A DNA stretch of 64,000 bases from Mauremys mutica (lineage: Eukaryota > Chordata > Testudines > Geoemydidae). Position numbers and translations under genes: made by a program. Shown in pieces: positions 36,925 through 46,857 of the stretch. Each line of letters opens with the position of its first letter. Position 1 is the first letter of the stretch. The stretch is taken from contig NC_059080.1 of NCBI RefSeq assembly GCF_020497125.1, forward strand, positions 73,638,618 to 73,702,617, given 5' to 3'. Below the pieces are notes generated by a model. The model did not search any database. It was given only the letters and a program-made list of their open reading frames with translations, and was not told the DNA's origin.

Positions 36925-37018
36925 AGATTCAGCAAGACACTGCTTAGCTTTAAGCACATATGTAGTTCTTCTGAAGTCAATAGGTTATTCATATGCTTAA
37001 GTACCTTTCTGATTCAGT
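36925..37018. repeat. Palindromic dispersed repeat, third copy
   Basis: GATTCAGCAAGACACTGCTTA at the left and TAAGTACCTTTCTGATTCAG at the right, with TTAAGCACATATG and CATATGCTTAAG inside. Same design as 9159-9277. Confidence 0.6.
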
Positions 37019-37203
37019 ACCTGTCTTTCCCCTCATTCATTTCCCTCCCCTTTTGTCTATTCTTGGTCCCTCTCTTCCCCTTTGCTCTTCCCTTTTCTTT
37101 CTGCTCATGTTCTTTCCTTCTTACCTCTGCCCACTTTCAGTTCCCTACCAACCTTCCAGTTGGCTTCTCATCCCATTCCTGCTTCATTTTTACCTCCTTA
37201 TGC

Positions 37204-37638
37204 TGTTGAGTCTGAACTCTTTATGCACTGAAACTTAACTCAGACTACATGTCTCTGTCTGAAACTTTTAATCAAAAGTTTTGACCTGCGAACTACTCAT
37301 GACCCTTCCCCTCCCAATAGGTAGCCATAAGTAGCCATCTCCTCCTTTGTCTTCTCCAATTTGCATTTTAACCTGTTTTATCCCGTAGAATCTTGATTGA
37401 TTATGCATGACCATTATGATCTGTTAATCACTTTGTTTACTTCTGTGTATAAACATTGATGCTCACCCCTAATAAACTTGCCACACTTACTCCGAAGCTC
37501 TGCTTTTAAGCTAAGGATGGTGTGAGCCCGTTGATCAACGAATTGTTGTCTGGTCTCTGACAGATTTCTGAGCCCTATACCAACTCCGCACAAACTCGGG
37601 TGCTGGAGAGGTGAGTAGGACTTGCTTTTTACCTAACA
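37204..37638 (+). repeat. 5' LTR of the ERV
   Basis: 435 bp. TATAAA at 37448-37453 and AATAAA at 37471-37476 are only 17 nt apart. A canonical splice donor AG|GTGAGT sits at 37610/37611 inside U5. Confidence 0.95.
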
Positions 37639-37641
37639 ATT

Positions 37642-37659
37642 TGGGGGCTCGTCCGGGAT
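37642..37659 (+). other. Primer binding site, tRNA-Pro type
   Basis: TGGGGGCTCGTCCGGGAT starts three bases after the LTR. This is the sequence complementary to the tRNA-Pro 3' end used by many gammaretroviruses. Confidence 0.95.
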
Positions 37660-37811
37660 TCCTTCTGGTGCGGTGCCTCTGTCCAGTGGTCAGACCACTC
37701 ATATACGAATTGGCAGGCGCCACGGGAGATTTCTCCCAGCCAATTCAATATTGAGGGGTCGTGTACTGGACAGCAGGATAAACGCCAGTTGGAGGGCTCC
37801 TGTCAGACACC

Positions 37812-38405
37812 ATGGGTCAAGGGACTAGCGTGCCTCTTGAGAGTCCGCTGGGGATTGTAAATAAGTTATGGATTGAAGGGAAACTCCCAGTACAGACAGG
37901 AATGTCTAGGAGGAAGTTGTACACACTGTGTGTAAGGAATTGGACTGGGTATACCGCGGTATTGGCCGACCCGGAGATGAGGTGGCCTTCGTATGGCTCT
38001 TTCGAACAGGCTGCCTTAAGAGGAGTAAGGAGCCAGATCGAAAAAGACCATCCGGGACAGTTATGTTACTGGTTTTGTTGGGACACAGCAGCAGAGCTGT
38101 GGAAATCTTTAAAAATTATGGCAGTCAGGTATTCTTCCGGGAGTGAACCCCCTCCATGTTATTTCGATGAAGGGTGTAAACCACGGCGTGTTTTAACTCG
38201 TCAGTTGGTCCCCACTGCACCTGCCCCTATTCCTCCGCAAGGGGACTCTCTCCAGAGCGCAGAGGGGAATCTGCAGGACTCCAAATTGGAATCTCTGCAG
38301 AGGGATAAGGAGGAATTGGAGGGGCACACCTTGGAAGGAGTTTTGCATGGGAGAAAGAAAGGGAAAGTAGTAAAAAGAAAGAGAAAAAGGAAGAATATAA
38401 GTTGA
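37812..38405 (+). pseudogene. gag: ERV gag remnant: matrix-like N-terminus, capsid missing
   Basis: The frame opens with ATG at 37812 and gives 197 residues. It starts MGQG, a likely N-myristoylation signal, and has a Trp-rich matrix-like domain over about the first 110 residues, then a Pro-rich stretch. After that it runs into a basic tail (KGKVVKRKRKRK) that is a frame artefact: the proper charged helix before nucleocapsid is in another frame at about 38340-38405. A capsid domain with a major homology region is not present. The deletion therefore joins matrix/linker to the capsid-nucleocapsid junction out of frame. Identification rests on position after the primer site, MGQG and the downstream Cys-His box. 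Confidence 0.85.
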
Positions 38406-38704
38406 TGGCTTTAGCTTTTCGCGGTGGTATTCGAGGCAGAAGCCGTGGCCGTGGCAGGGAATTTCAGGGTGCTCGGGGAAGAGGGTCCTGGCAACCCCAG
38501 CCATCAGGAAATTGTTTTCAGTGCGGACAGCCCGGTCACTTTAAACGTGAATGCCCCTGGGGACGCCCAGAGGGTCCGGTCGCATCCGCAGATACTTACA
38601 CCAGGGACGAATACACCGCTGCACCACCAGCCCAGCCCGTTCCTCAGGCCTGGATCAACTACGGGCAACAGCAGCAGCAGCAGCAAACTCAGCCTTCTCA
38701 ATGA
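38309..38704 (+). pseudogene. gag: ERV nucleocapsid remnant with Cys-His zinc knuckle
   Basis: This frame, open from 38309 after a stop, carries a Lys/Glu-rich helix, an Arg/Gly-rich segment (RGGIRGRSRGRGRE) and one CX2CX4HX4C knuckle at 38513-38554 (CFQCGQPGHFKREC). A Gln-rich tail ends at a TGA at 38702-38704. Nucleocapsid packages genomic RNA. Downstream the same frame stays open into protease, so the TGA occupies the usual gammaretroviral gag-pro stop position. No CDS start belongs to this frame; it was once the continuation of gag. Confidence 0.85.
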
Positions 38705-39194
38705 CGGTACCCCGGGGGCGAAGGCAAACAATGTGATGGTCTTATTTCCTTAATGTCTTTAGCCGGCTCTTTCCTCACTTTCTCCCCTCCCAGCAAAGAG
38801 CCTCGTCTAACCCTTTCAGTCCAAGGACTGCCTGTCTCTTTCCTCATTGATACTGGAGCTACTTTCTCTCTTTTAAATCATGCCCCCTCTCCCTGGCTAT
38901 CCTCTGAGGTTAAAACTGCAACTGGGGTGGAAGGCAACCCACAGTCTCTGGGACTCACTTTGCCTCTAAATGTTATTTATGCTGATAAATGTTTTTTCTC
39001 ACCGTTTTCTTTTTTCCCCAGCTTGTCCGATCCCTTTGATGGGCCGGGATTTACTCTGTAAGCTTGAGGCTACTTTAACCTGTACTCCTGAAGGGGTAGG
39101 ATTATTGATGACAGTGTTAGGAGATTCGGCCCCAGCTCAGGGTAATTGGGAAACCCCCCCCCTCTCTCCCCTGACCTCACTGACTTGCCTTTAA
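38705..39194 (+). pseudogene. pro: ERV protease remnant, frameshifted
   Basis: Aspartic protease with the active-site box LIDTGATFSLL (DTG at 38849-38857) in the same frame as nucleocapsid. That frame ends at 39061. The C-terminal protease block with LMGRDLLCKL is in the next frame, ending at 39194, so a one-base shift lies near 39010-39030. A run of nine C (39154-39162) marks the point where the frame returns to that of RT. The catalytic residue is kept but the coding frame is broken. Confidence 0.85.
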
Positions 39195-39830
39195 CCCTCT
39201 GGGGAATTTCTGACACTGATGTTGGCCTGCTCCTTTCGGCAGAGCCAGTAAGGATTCAAGTGAAGCCCTCCTTAGCCCCCCCGTCAGTCCCCCAATACCC
39301 CCTGTCGCTGGAAGCCCGGAAAGGCATCCGCCCCATTGTCGAGGGATTCATTGCACAAAAGCTAGTCCGCCCTCAGCGCACTCCCTGTAATACCCCTATA
39401 CTGCCTGTCAAAAAGCCTCCTAAAAAGGACGGAGACCCTATTCGTTGGCGCTTTGTACAGGATCTACGGGTTATTAATAACTATGTGGTCCCTCTTCATG
39501 CAGTAGTTCCTGATCCAGCTACTATCATCAGCCAAATCCCCTGGGATGCTGAGTGGTTCACTGTTATTGACTTAAAATCAGCCTTTTTCAGCATTCCTGT
39601 GCACCCAGACTCTCAATATCTCTTTGGTTTCACCTGGGAGGGACAAAGTTATGTCTGGCAACGACTTCCTCAAGGCTACAGAGACAGCCCCACGATTTTC
39701 AGCCAATGCCTACGCCACGACTTGGAAGGCTTCACCAGTCCGCAGGGATCCACGTTAGTCCTATACGTAGATGACATCCTACTAGGTAACCGCGAAGAAG
39801 CCGCCCTCCGCATCGATGCAGATCGACCCT
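39146..39830 (+). pseudogene. pol: ERV reverse transcriptase remnant, truncated after YVDD
   Basis: Reads through the RT fingers and palm: IRWRFVQDLRVINNYVVP, TVIDLKSAFFSIPVHP with a catalytic Asp, LPQGYRDSPTIFSQCL, and the active site YVDD at 39764-39775. About 15 residues later it joins directly, out of frame, to sequence from the RT connection / RNase H side, so the remaining palm, thumb and part of the connection are gone. The frame continues artefactually to 39964. The RT cannot be functional. Confidence 0.9.
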
Positions 39831-40440
39831 GTCGCTCAGGGAACCCCATCCTGCACCCGGACTCTGGCAGCAGCTGCCCTGCTGATCACAAAGGCAAAGA
39901 GCCTGACCCTGGGTCATTTTACCACGGTCTGGACCTCTCATGCCTTGTCAGCCCTTCTGCGTAGGGGCACGACCCAAGTCTTTTCGGCCCATCGTCAGCA
40001 GCAGCTAGAGGCCAAACTCCTAGAAGACACTAACCTAATTTTTAAAAGGTGTGGGCCCCTTAATCCAGCTACCTTGCTTCCTGACCTGCCAGTCCTCCAG
40101 GATCAGCACAACTGTGTGAAAGTAGTTCATAGCATCTTACAAATAAAAAACAACCTGTTTGACGTGCCACTGGACAACCCTGATTGCATCCTCTTCTCGG
40201 ACGGAAGCTCCTTCTATGTTGATGGCAAGCGTTTCACCGGTTATGCAGTCACCTCTGAATGGGACATTCAAGAGGCCGCCTCACTGCCAGGCAACTGGGG
40301 AGCCCAAGCCGCCGAACTCTATGCCCTGGCCCGAGCTTGCCAGTTGGCCGCTGGTAAGACCGTTACCATTTTTACTGATAGCAAGTATGCTTTTACCCTG
40401 TACTGGTACCCGCTGCTGAACTACAGTCGGGGGAAAGCCT
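39816..40440 (+). pseudogene. pol: ERV connection and RNase H remnant
   Basis: This frame starts at the deletion junction with RT connection-type sequence, followed by RNase H. Visible RNase H elements are CILFSDGSSF (first Asp), AQAAELYALA (Glu) and TIFTDSKYAF (second Asp). The domain is cut after this block; the remaining frame to 40628 overlaps integrase in another frame and is not real. RNase H degrades the RNA strand during reverse transcription; here it is incomplete. Confidence 0.85.
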
Positions 40441-41415
40441 CGGAGCCACTCTGGTCAAAGGGACCTGGCTTATGCCGGATGGCCGAGCCTGCCTCCCTCG
40501 CTCCACATACCCCGTGGCAGTTCGCTGGCACCATGATAAGGGGGGTCACTACGGCACGCACGCCCTTGTGGACACCATCGCTCGCTTTTGGTATGCTCCA
40601 GGCATTCAACCCTACTGCCTGTCAATAGTGAAAGCATGCAGCACATGTCAGCGTAATGAACCTGCTCCGCCTCTTAACAAAATTAAGGGTAAAAAACCTC
40701 CGCCTGCTGCTCCATTTCAACATCTTCAAATTGACTTTGCACATATGCCAAAGGCTTTTGGGAAAAAGCACCTTCTTGTTTTGGTTTGCCCTCTGACAAT
40801 AGGGAGCTTAAGCTTACATTGGCTAAATACTGTCAGGAAACAGGGTTAAACTGGCCTCAGGTACTTCCCTTGGTCCTGTTTCACCTTCGTACTCGCCCAA
40901 CCCGTGTATTGGGATTATCCCCCTTTGAACTGCTCTATGGACACCCCCCTTTCAAAGGCGTGGCGCTACCACGTGCTGATGTTTCACTATTGGGAGGGGA
41001 TCATAATATGACCGCGTGCCAGTTTCTCTCCCTACAGGCTCGCCTCCGTACCCTTTGGAAAGCGATCCACCCGTTCCAACCAGGGGACTTCGTCTGGGCC
41101 AAAAAGTTCGTTCGTGGCGACGCCCTCCAGCCGAGGTTTACTGGACCCCACCAGGTTCTTTTCACAACCCAGACTGCAGTGTTCCTGGAAGGACGCAAAT
41201 CCTGGATCCACCACTCCCACGTCAAGCCAGCCGTAGTGGACCACAGTGACGAACCAGCAGCTCTTGCCACCACTGAGGATACTGCCTCTAACCAGTGGAC
41301 CAGCTTACCTCTTTCAGACATCAGACTTAAATTGACTCAAAAAAATGAGAGGACCTTTTATTCTGACAACTGTATGTTTTTTATTATGCCTTTTTATTTT
41401 ATTTTCTGCTTATGA
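40440..41415 (+). pseudogene. pol: ERV integrase remnant lacking most of the catalytic core
   Basis: The N-terminal zinc-binding region is present in one frame from about 40460 (paired His in WHHDKGGHYG and the CSTCQ cysteines), followed by the beginning of the core (HLQIDFAHMPK, a first catalytic Asp). Near 40790 it joins out of frame to the C-terminal side of integrase: LKLTLAKYCQETG, LSPFELLYGHPP and a GPY/F-like C-terminal domain ending at 41415. The second Asp and the Glu of the DDE triad are therefore absent. The 3' end overlaps the env start, as in gammaretroviruses. Confidence 0.88.
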
Positions 41416-41752
41416 AAAATGCTGTGTTTTTGTAAACAACACCTACCCTGACACTTTTCAACGTACCAAACATCTAAGGGAAATGGCTAAGAACTACTCC
41501 TCTGGCCAGCCACCTTATGATTGGTGGGGAGCCTTATGGAATTGGCTGCCTGGATTTGGGTGGGTTAAAAAACTCTTGGTGGGTGTTGTTGGGGCCATAG
41601 TAATCCTTATAATACTGTGTTGCTGTATTCAATGTGTCCCCTCCCTCATAAACTCATGTGGGTCAGTTTATTCTTTTTCTACTTCAGCCAAAGGCCTTAC
41701 TCTCTTCAAGTTGGCCCAGGCTGAAATTGCCAAGCAACCTTTGGCTCCTTAA
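41345..41752 (+). pseudogene. env: ERV env remnant: leader joined to membrane anchor
   Basis: An intact 135-residue frame. The first 21 residues are hydrophobic and look like a signal peptide. They join at AYEKCCVFV to the last part of the transmembrane-subunit ectodomain, a WWGALWNWLPGFGWVKK pre-anchor segment, a strong membrane anchor (about residues 77-98) and a Cys-rich cytoplasmic tail. The whole surface subunit, the fusion peptide and most of the ectodomain are deleted. As it stands it would make a small membrane protein without receptor binding or fusion parts. It starts inside the integrase remnant, the usual env position. Confidence 0.85.
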
Positions 41753-41803
41753 AATAGGGTGTAGCTTTGGTAAATAGTTATCCCAAAGCTACAAATGGAG
41801 GAA

Positions 41804-42238
41804 TGTTGAGTCTGAACTCTTTATGCACTGAAACTTAACTCAGACTACATGTCTCTGTCTGAAACTTTTAATCAAAAGTTTTGACCTGCGAACTACTCAT
41901 GACCCTTCCCCTCCCAATAGGTAGCCATAAGTAGCCATCTCCTCCTTTGTCTTCTCCAATTTGCATTTTAACCTGTTTTATCCCGTAGAATCTTGATTGA
42001 TTATGCATGACCATTATGATCTGTTAATCACTTTGTTTACTTCTGTGTATAAACATTGATGCTCACCCCTAATAAACTTGCCACACTTACTCCGAAGCTC
42101 TGCTTTTAAGCTAAGGATGGTGTGAGCCCGTTGATCAACGAATTGTTGTCTGGTCTCTGACAGATTTCTGAGTCCTATACCAACTCCGCACAAACTCGGG
42201 TGCTGGAGAGGTGAGTAGGACTTGCTTTTTACCTAACA
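41804..42238 (+). repeat. 3' LTR of the ERV
   Basis: Same length as the 5' LTR with one substitution. TATAAA at 42048, AATAAA at 42071 and the splice donor at 42210/42211. It is preceded by a weak purine tract, AAATGGAGGAA, at 41793-41803. It lies about 850 bp upstream of the U2SURP start codon and points toward it. Confidence 0.95.
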
Positions 42239-42584
42239 ATGCCACCATCCATTTTTCCTCTTCTCTATATCCTTTCCCCAGCTTTCTTCCCTAAATATTA
42301 AGGGGCATTTTGCTTACCAAGTTCTGAGCTCCAAGCTTGCCTCATTATCCTACCCATTGCAAGGGCCTGCGAGAAATAGCCATTCCTACAGCACTCTCTC
42401 ACTGACTGGTGATCTTCTGTCTTTGCCTCACAGCAACACTCATGCTACAGGCAGAATGAGAAGCAAAGTCCCAGCTGCAGGAAATAGTGCACATCTGGTG
42501 GCATGGGAACTGCATAAAGAGAACAGCTCCCAAAACTGAGAGCAGGATCAGGAAGGGAATTATCATTTGATCAAAGTACCAGAG

Positions 42585-42690
42585 AGAACATAAAAACATA
42601 AGAATGATTGTACTGGTCATCAGCCCAATGGTCCACCTAGCCAAGTATCCGGTCTTCAGTGGCCAGTGCCACTACTCTGCCTAATCCTCC
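42585..42690 (-). mobile_element. CR1 3' untranslated tail fragment
   Basis: On the plus strand ACATAAAAACATAAGAATGA is followed by a diverged TCAGCCCAATGGTCCACCTA block, the reverse of the CR1 3' end also seen at 26.0, 32.2 and 47.6 kb. About 100 bp, no coding. Confidence 0.75.
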
Positions 42691-42789
42691 CCTTTGTTAC
42701 ACCCCTACCAGCACACTTCACTTCTGGGGCCTTATTCAGCACTCTCTTACACCAGTGTTAACCTGGCGTGACTCCAGCGCAATCAATGG

Positions 42790-43640
42790 AGTTACACCGG
42801 GGTAAAACTTGTGTACGTGATGATGGGAGAGTCAGTCCCCCGACACAAACGCAGCACGCTGCAGTGCGTTTATACAGACGGAGCCAGCGACTCGCGGCGG
42901 GGCTGGCAGCGCGCGTCGCACGCTCCCTGCCGCGCGCTCATCAGGCGAGCCAGGCCCGCCGCCCGCATCGCTAGTTCGGCCATCGATTCGCCGCACTTCC
43001 CCCCCCCCTCAGCGCGGCCAGTCCCCTTCCCTCTTCAATCGGTGCTCGATTCTTTGCCGCCAGCGCTGAGCCAGGGAGAGAAGCAAGATGGCGGACAAAA
43101 CGCCAGGCGGGTCGCAGAAAACCAGTGCGAAGGTGAGGCCGCCCCGCGGGCCCTGCCAGCGGCGCCGCTGCCCGGGGCCCGCTCGGGGCAGGGAGGGTGG
43201 CGGCATCTATCCCCGGGGGCGGGGGAGCCAGGGCGCGCGGGACGCGCGGGCCCAGGTGCGCAGGCCGTGCGGCCTGCTCCGTCCCCCCCTCCGCGGCGTT
43301 GCTGCGGGCTGCTGGCGGCGGGCTGGACGGATGGGGCAGCGGGGCGGCGGGAAAGGGCTGGGGCAGATGGGGCAGCAGGGAGGTCGGGGTCCAGGGCTTC
43401 TCCTACTGCCTAGGCAGTATGGGAGGGGGGGTTTCTAAGGCCTGCGGGATGTGCCCCCCACCCTGCACCATCAGCCCGCGGGGCCCCCTCCGGCACCCAC
43501 TGCTGGCACCACGTTCTCCCCGGGCGGGGGGTGTGTGGGGCAGAGCGGGGTGCATCTGCAGCCTTGCTCCTCTGGGTTTGCCCCCTCCCAACGCTGCACT
43601 TTTGGGGGGTGGGATCGATGCCCCCCGTTACCTGGATTCG
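42790..43640. promoter_or_regulatory. U2SURP: CpG island at the U2SURP promoter
   Basis: CpG-dense, GC-rich sequence surrounds U2SURP exon 1, starting near GCGCGTCGCACGC at 42910 and fading by about 43640. No TATA box is evident. Pyrimidine-rich tracts (CACTTCCCCCCCCCTC, CTTCCCTCTTC) lie about 45-90 bp before the ATG and may include the start site. The 3' LTR of the ERV lies only about 550 bp before the island. Confidence 0.75.
43088..43132 (+). CDS. U2SURP: U2SURP exon 1, coding part
   Basis: The ATG in GCAAGATGGCGG opens 15 codons, MADKTPGGSQKTSAK, and ends exactly at a splice donor AAG|GTGAGG (donor at 43133). From memory the human U2SURP (SR140) N-terminus begins MADKTPGGSQK, so the match is strong although short. 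U2SURP is a nuclear SR-related protein of the U2 snRNP with an RRM, a SURP module and a CID, acting in pre-mRNA splicing. Its head-to-head position with PAQR9 agrees with the human arrangement. No second exon could be recognised in the remaining 21 kb, where it would have to lie among the transposons or beyond the window. Confidence 0.92.
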
Positions 43641-43883
43641 TGTTAAAATAGTTCTTCTTACTCATTTTGCCACGTTTTTGTTTCATTGAAACACTCACAA
43701 TCTCAGTAGCTTTACAGGGCCTTGTTTGAAGGCCTTATTTTTAAAGCTTCCTGCTCTGGTGATGAACAGGTTTGTTGTCAATTTCACTTCCAGATTGAAA
43801 ACATTTTCCTTTTACTCTGTTTTATGCCTAAATTATTTGTTATAACGTCTCTGTTAGGGTGGGGGGCAACTCAGGTATTCTTA

Positions 43884-44159
43884 GGCCATGTTTACATTAC
43901 CGTTTATGTCAATAAAACTTATGTTGCTCAGGGACATGAAAGAAACACCCCATGAGGGACATAAGTTTTGCCAGCATAAATGATAGTGTGCACAGCACTA
44001 TATTGGTGGGGGAGCATCTCCTGCTGTCATAGCTAGCCACTCACTGAGGTGGTCTTATGTCAACCAGAGAGCTCTCTCTCCCTTTGGCATAGAGTAGCTA
44101 CGTGAGCAATCTTAGGGCTGCATCCATACAGCTGTAAACTTACTAGTGTAGATGTGACC
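43884..44159. mobile_element. Small TIR element, about 276 bp
   Basis: Left GGCCATGTTTACATTA matches the reverse complement of the right end (GGTCACATCTACACTA) with several changes. The interior has inverted ACTTATGTTGCTCAGGGACA / GGGACATAAGTTTTGCC blocks. Non-coding. Confidence 0.6.
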
Positions 44160-45029
44160 AGTGACTGGAGAAACAGACAGAGAAATATCCACAATTACAT
44201 GGCAAATCAAAATTTTCTAGTATCTGATTCCTAGTCGTGTGCTCAGACTGCTAGGCTTGACAACTTTGCAGCCTCATGGAATGCATTTTCTCTGTGTTCC
44301 CAATTCTCATGGCTGACATTATTTCCTATAATACTGGAATAAGCCAATATTTCCTACAATCCTGCAGCAGCATTTGCACAGATCCTGTGTCCCCATGGAG
44401 TCCCGTTGCAGTTGTAGCATTGGGGCCTATGAACTGTAGCCTCTTGACTCAAAAGTCTAGAAATGTTTGGAGTTTATTTTTTTGTGGTAGTGGGTGGAAA
44501 TGAGGAAGAGGTTGTTATAATAATCAAAGGCCCCAATCCTGCAGACACGTGCATGTGCTTCACTTGATTCATAGGTATTCCCATTTCCTACTTCAGAAAT
44601 ATTAAAACCTGTTTTGGGATTGTTTCCCAATTGTGGATTAGAAATCTGTAGTTACTTTGGGATTGACTTTTCTGTTTCCATCTCCTGCTTCTCACTTCTG
44701 GTTGAAAACATTTGTTTTCCGACAGTGAGTCAACTTTATTGTCCATAATTAACACTGTTGAGGATTGAGAGGCTCGAGTCAAAGCTATATGGTAGTCACT
44801 GGCTGGCTTGTTTAAAGCCACACAGGAAATCTGCATTTGATCAGGGTGGATGCTTAAGAGTAATACCCAGAAATGGGAGAACCGTTTATTGCCTGAATCT
44901 CCCACAAAAGTGAGGAATCAGTAAAGACTATAGTCTACTCCAATGGTTGGGTGCTCTCCAGCACCTGGCAACGATTCTAGGGATAGTGAAGCCATAAATT
45001 CTCTTCCACTTAATCCCACTGCAGGTATT

Positions 45030-45310
45030 AAGTTATGTCTACACTGTGGACCTTACAGTGGCACAGCTATATTGCTGCAGCTGCACCACTGTAAGGTCTC
45101 CTGTGTAGCTGCTCTATGATGGTGGGAGATTAAAGCACTCCTAATGAGCGGCAGTAGCTGTGTCAGCGTGAGAGTGTCTCCCGCCGACATAGAGCTGTCC
45201 ACACCAGCGCTTTTGTTGGTGAAACTTACATTGGTCTGCGGTGTGGTTTTTTTTCACACCTGTGACCAACAAAAGTTTTGCTGATAAAAGTGCTATTGTA
45301 GACAAAGCTT
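45030..45310. mobile_element. Small TIR element, about 281 bp
   Basis: Left AAGTTATGTCTACACTGTGG and right ATTGTAGACAAAGCTT are imperfect inverted repeats. Interior palindromes ACCTTACAGTGG / CCACTGTAAGGT and CACCAGCGCTTTTGTTGGTG. Non-coding; same end style as 3906, 36513 and 57621. Confidence 0.7.
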
Positions 45311-45532
45311 TGGAGTGGCCAGCCATAAACAGTATGTAGTTCTTCTTCCTTGCAATTGGCTATTCAGTCTTCCCAAGTGGAAGGCTCATGGTTCAGAAAT
45401 AGGATATGGGACTTGGAGAGCCAGGATTCTGTTTCCATTGCTACTCAATACGTAAATTATTTAACCTCTTACTCAATTTTTCCTTTCACCAAAATGGGGA
45501 TAACTTATCCTGCTCAGGGGAAATGCACTATA

Positions 45533-45720
45533 CACCTCTACTCCGATATAACGCTGTCCTTGGAAGCCAAAAAATCTTACCGCGTTATAGGTGTAACTAC
45601 GTTATATCGAACTTGCTTTGACCTGCTGGAGCACACAGCCCCGCCCCCCCGGAGCGCTGCTTTACCGCGTTATATCCAAATTCGTGTTACATTGGGTCGC
45701 GTTATATCGGGGTAGGGGTG
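45533..45720. mobile_element. Mariner-like MITE, 188 bp
   Basis: The ends CACCTCTACTCCGATATAAC and GTTATATCGGGGTAGGGGTG form inverted repeats flanked by TA on both sides (45531-45532, 45721-45722). Internal CCGCGTTATA motifs repeat in both orientations. The TA target and short size fit a Tc1/mariner-type MITE. Confidence 0.85.
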
Positions 45721-46857
45721 TATAAAGGTATTAAATATATAAATGTCCCCCATCACTGGGATGTTTTTTTCCATTGATTTATTCCAAGTATGGTCAGAGA
45801 GGCTTATTTCCCCAGCCACTGACTTCAACCAGGAAGCGGACCCAAAGTCTGGGAAGGGAAAATATACTCTCAAGCTGAACTTTATATATGAGGATTTAGG
45901 GGATGGAAGTGTTGAAAACTGTTCTTGTATTTAAGGGTAATTAGGAAGAGGTACATTAAAGTGTTGACCTGAATCAATATTTTGCCTTCCTCTGCAGCAA
46001 TGGGCATGGGACATTAGAGTAAACAGTGGATTCCTTGTAACTTGAAGTCAAAAATTGACATTTTCATCACTTTAACAGTGCAAGGAAGTGTGCACATTGC
46101 ATTGGTTTAAGTGAAGCGGTGTATTAATAAAAACTGGGAAATAGCACTCACCTACTTATGAGTGGGCAGCTTTCTCTGGTGGGTTACTATGTGCCAGGAA
46201 CAGTGAAGTAAAATCTACAAAAATGTGCTGAGTTCCAGTGTGGTTGCTGTCCATAGGATTTGAAGGGGCAGTGGTGTTAACTTTCAGGTGGTATTTTAGT
46301 TTTCATTGTGTTGCTACCTAAACGTGTAAGCAGGAATAAGAGGGGCAGGTACTCGCTCTTTGGCAGGTGGAAAAATATAAAAGAAATGTGTCCTTCTCTT
46401 TCTTCCTCTGCTTTCCAGCAGTGATGGGTTGACTACCAGCTGCGCCTGTTTAGCAGTAGCAGTATAGTAATAAATTCAAATGTCATGTGCTTCAGAAGAA
46501 ATGACTTCTAATTCTTTATTCAGGTCTACAAGTAATATGGATTTAAATAGTGAAATAGCAAATATTCTTAGGTATAAAACTTAATTTCCAGAAATGTATG
46601 CTTATTTTGATATAAACTTATTGTAGACAGGTATGTTAAGAGGTGGGGTGAAGACAGTAGTGGGCCTTGAAAAATGCACTTGCTCTTAGTGAATGGGAAG
46701 ATTTCCCTTTTGAGCATTGGAATTTAAACTATTAGTTTCTACTGAGTTAAAGTTTATATATGAGTATAAATTTGTAGCCCTTTAAAATTTCAAGATAACC
46801 CTTATAATATGGGCAGATACAACATTGTGTGACATGTCACCTTCATGTTGGTGCACA
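45721..46857. other. Intronic sequence, nothing recognised
   Basis: AT-rich sequence with no repeat ends or exon candidates. Confidence 0.5.

Larger units (their letters stand above)
37204..42238 (+). mobile_element. Young, internally deleted gammaretrovirus-like ERV
   Basis: A complete provirus outline of 5.0 kb. The 435-bp LTRs (37204-37638 and 41804-42238) start TGTTGAG, end CTAACA and differ at one base (C at 37573, T at 42173). The 4-bp target duplication ATGC lies at 37200-37203 and 42239-42242. A proline-tRNA primer site follows the 5' LTR. Pieces of gag, protease, RT, RNase H, integrase and env follow in retroviral order, but several internal segments are missing: capsid, the RT region after the active site, part of RNase H and the integrase catalytic core, and nearly all of the Env surface and ectodomain. 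The interior is 4165 bp, about half that of a typical full-length provirus. The N-terminal MGQG, primer type, 4-bp duplication, single Cys-His box and in-frame gag-pro stop all fit gammaretrovirus-like ERVs. Confidence 0.95.
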
